Below, piece after piece: positions 5,135 through 5,709 of a DNA stretch of 5,709 nucleotides. The DNA comes from UBA5972 sp964480735 (GTDB lineage: Bacteria; Pseudomonadota; Alphaproteobacteria; Rhodobacterales; Rhodobacteraceae): the NCBI GenBank assembly GCA_964480735.1, contig CAYZQS010000138.1, positions 1 to 5,709 of the forward strand, in the 5' to 3' direction. How positions within the stretch are numbered: the first letter of the stretch is position 1; every line of letters starts with the position of its first letter. The position numbers and the translations under genes are program-made. The notes beneath the pieces were generated by a model that was not told where the DNA came from, did not search any database, and saw nothing but the letters and a program-made list of their open reading frames with translations.

Positions 5135-5167
5135 CGAACCAAATTAATCGGTAGCGGAGTGACGCCA

Positions 5168-5709
5168 ATGACCGGTCTGACGAACAAACAGTTGGAATTT
5201 TTCAATGAATCCGGGTATTTGATTGTCGAGGATGTGCTGAAAGAATCAGACCTTGAAGCGTTGCGAATGGATTATGCTGCGGTTTTGGATCAGCAAGTGC
5301 CGCGTCTGGTGCAATCCGGCAAAATATCTGAAGCCCACGATAATCTGCCTTTCGAGGAACGTTATCCCAAAATCCTGACGCAACTGGACCAGATGTATGA
5401 CTTGTACCAGCATCTGGATATTTCGCTGCCGTTGCTGCAACGCATGGACAAAGCGGCAACGCTGAACGCCAGCCCGGCGGTGTTTCACAATTTGCTGCGG
5501 CATCCGGCAATCCTGGATATTGCGCAATCTGTACTTGGCGGAGAGCTGACCAGCAATCCGGTGCAGCACACACGGATCAAACCGCCCAAATGGGCCTTGC
5601 CGGGCGGTGAAATAGACAGCAACATTGCCAAAACCAACTGGCATCAGGATGAGGCGGTATTAACCGACGACGCAAAGGACATTCAAATGCTGACCGTCTG
5701 GGTGGCGAT
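5168..5709 (+). CDS. PhyH-family Fe(II)/2-oxoglutarate dioxygenase, partial
   Basis: The first 180 codons of a gene that runs off the window. It resembles the phytanoyl-CoA dioxygenase (PhyH) family: an N-terminal L5-T-N-K-Q-L-E-F-F-N-E-S-G-Y-L-I-V-E segment typical of these enzymes, then helices. Q133-H-T-R-I-K follows, and the iron-binding H159-Q-D161 motif (W158-H-Q-D-E) begins the double-stranded beta helix. The distal histidine and the 2-oxoglutarate-binding arginine would lie beyond the end. These soluble enzymes hydroxylate or oxidise varied small molecules, and the substrate here cannot be assigned. GGAG at 5156-5159 lies 8 nt before the ATG. The gene is divergent from the Ada-like gene, but the PhyH family is distinct from AlkB-type DNA repair dioxygenases, so a repair role should not be assumed. 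Confidence 0.85.
   Translation, partial: MTGLTNKQLEFFNESGYLIVEDVLKESDLEALRMDYAAVLDQQVPRLVQSGKISEAHDNLPFEERYPKILTQLDQMYDLYQHLDISLPLLQRMDKAATLNASPAVFHNLLRHPAILDIAQSVLGGELTSNPVQHTRIKPPKWALPGGEIDSNIAKTNWHQDEAVLTDDAKDIQMLTVWVA

Noticed and set aside
5246..5644. Minus-strand open frames opposite the dioxygenase gene
   Set aside because: The plus strand is open to the window edge with a ribosome-binding site, family motifs and the iron-binding H-x-D; the minus frames are shadows.
4185..5709. An alkylation-repair pair (Ada-like protein plus AlkB-like dioxygenase)
   Set aside because: The dioxygenase resembles the PhyH family, not AlkB, so divergent position alone does not support a shared repair role.

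Overview
The window looks like chromosomal DNA from an alphaproteobacterium, most likely of the Rhodobacterales (Rhodobacter/Roseobacter group). The reasons are the separate F0 ATP synthase cluster with two different b-type stalk subunits (b' followed by b), the subunit c and b sequence style, and an AraC-HTH/methyltransferase fusion protein of a kind common in that group. The assignment is by recall of family sequences, not by a search.

Layout. Positions 1-1442 (+) hold the 3' part of an F0 operon: atpE (c), atpF2 (b') and atpF (b). It is closed by a strong hairpin that can terminate transcription from both sides. Convergent to it, at 1517-1936 (-), is a small secreted histidine-rich protein of unknown function. 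A 36-nt near-perfect palindrome lies directly over its leader and promoter. At 2158-2916 (-) lies a FadR-type GntR regulator with a consensus -10 box framed by inverted repeats. Positions 2917-3434 hold no convincing gene. They contain several inverted repeats and a 16-bp tandem array in which every unit carries the palindrome TTCCGGAA. At 3435-4082 (-) is an OmpA-domain lipoprotein with a glycine-zipper segment. At 4185-5021 (-) is an Ada-like protein (AraC DNA-binding domain fused to an O6-alkylguanine-DNA alkyltransferase). Divergent from it, at 5168 (+) and running off the window, is a PhyH-family Fe(II)/2-oxoglutarate dioxygenase.

How the parts relate. Only the three ATP synthase genes form a clear functional unit: the c-ring and the b/b' peripheral stalk of the proton channel. 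The rest are single-gene units with their own leaders. An octamer, CGAACCAA, lies just after the -10 box of both the GntR gene and the dioxygenase gene. This is a weak hint that the regulator may act on both.

No mobile element, CRISPR array, tRNA or rRNA was seen. The least explained parts are the TTCCGGAA array, the palindrome at the histidine-rich gene, and that protein itself. I see no convincing new multi-gene system.
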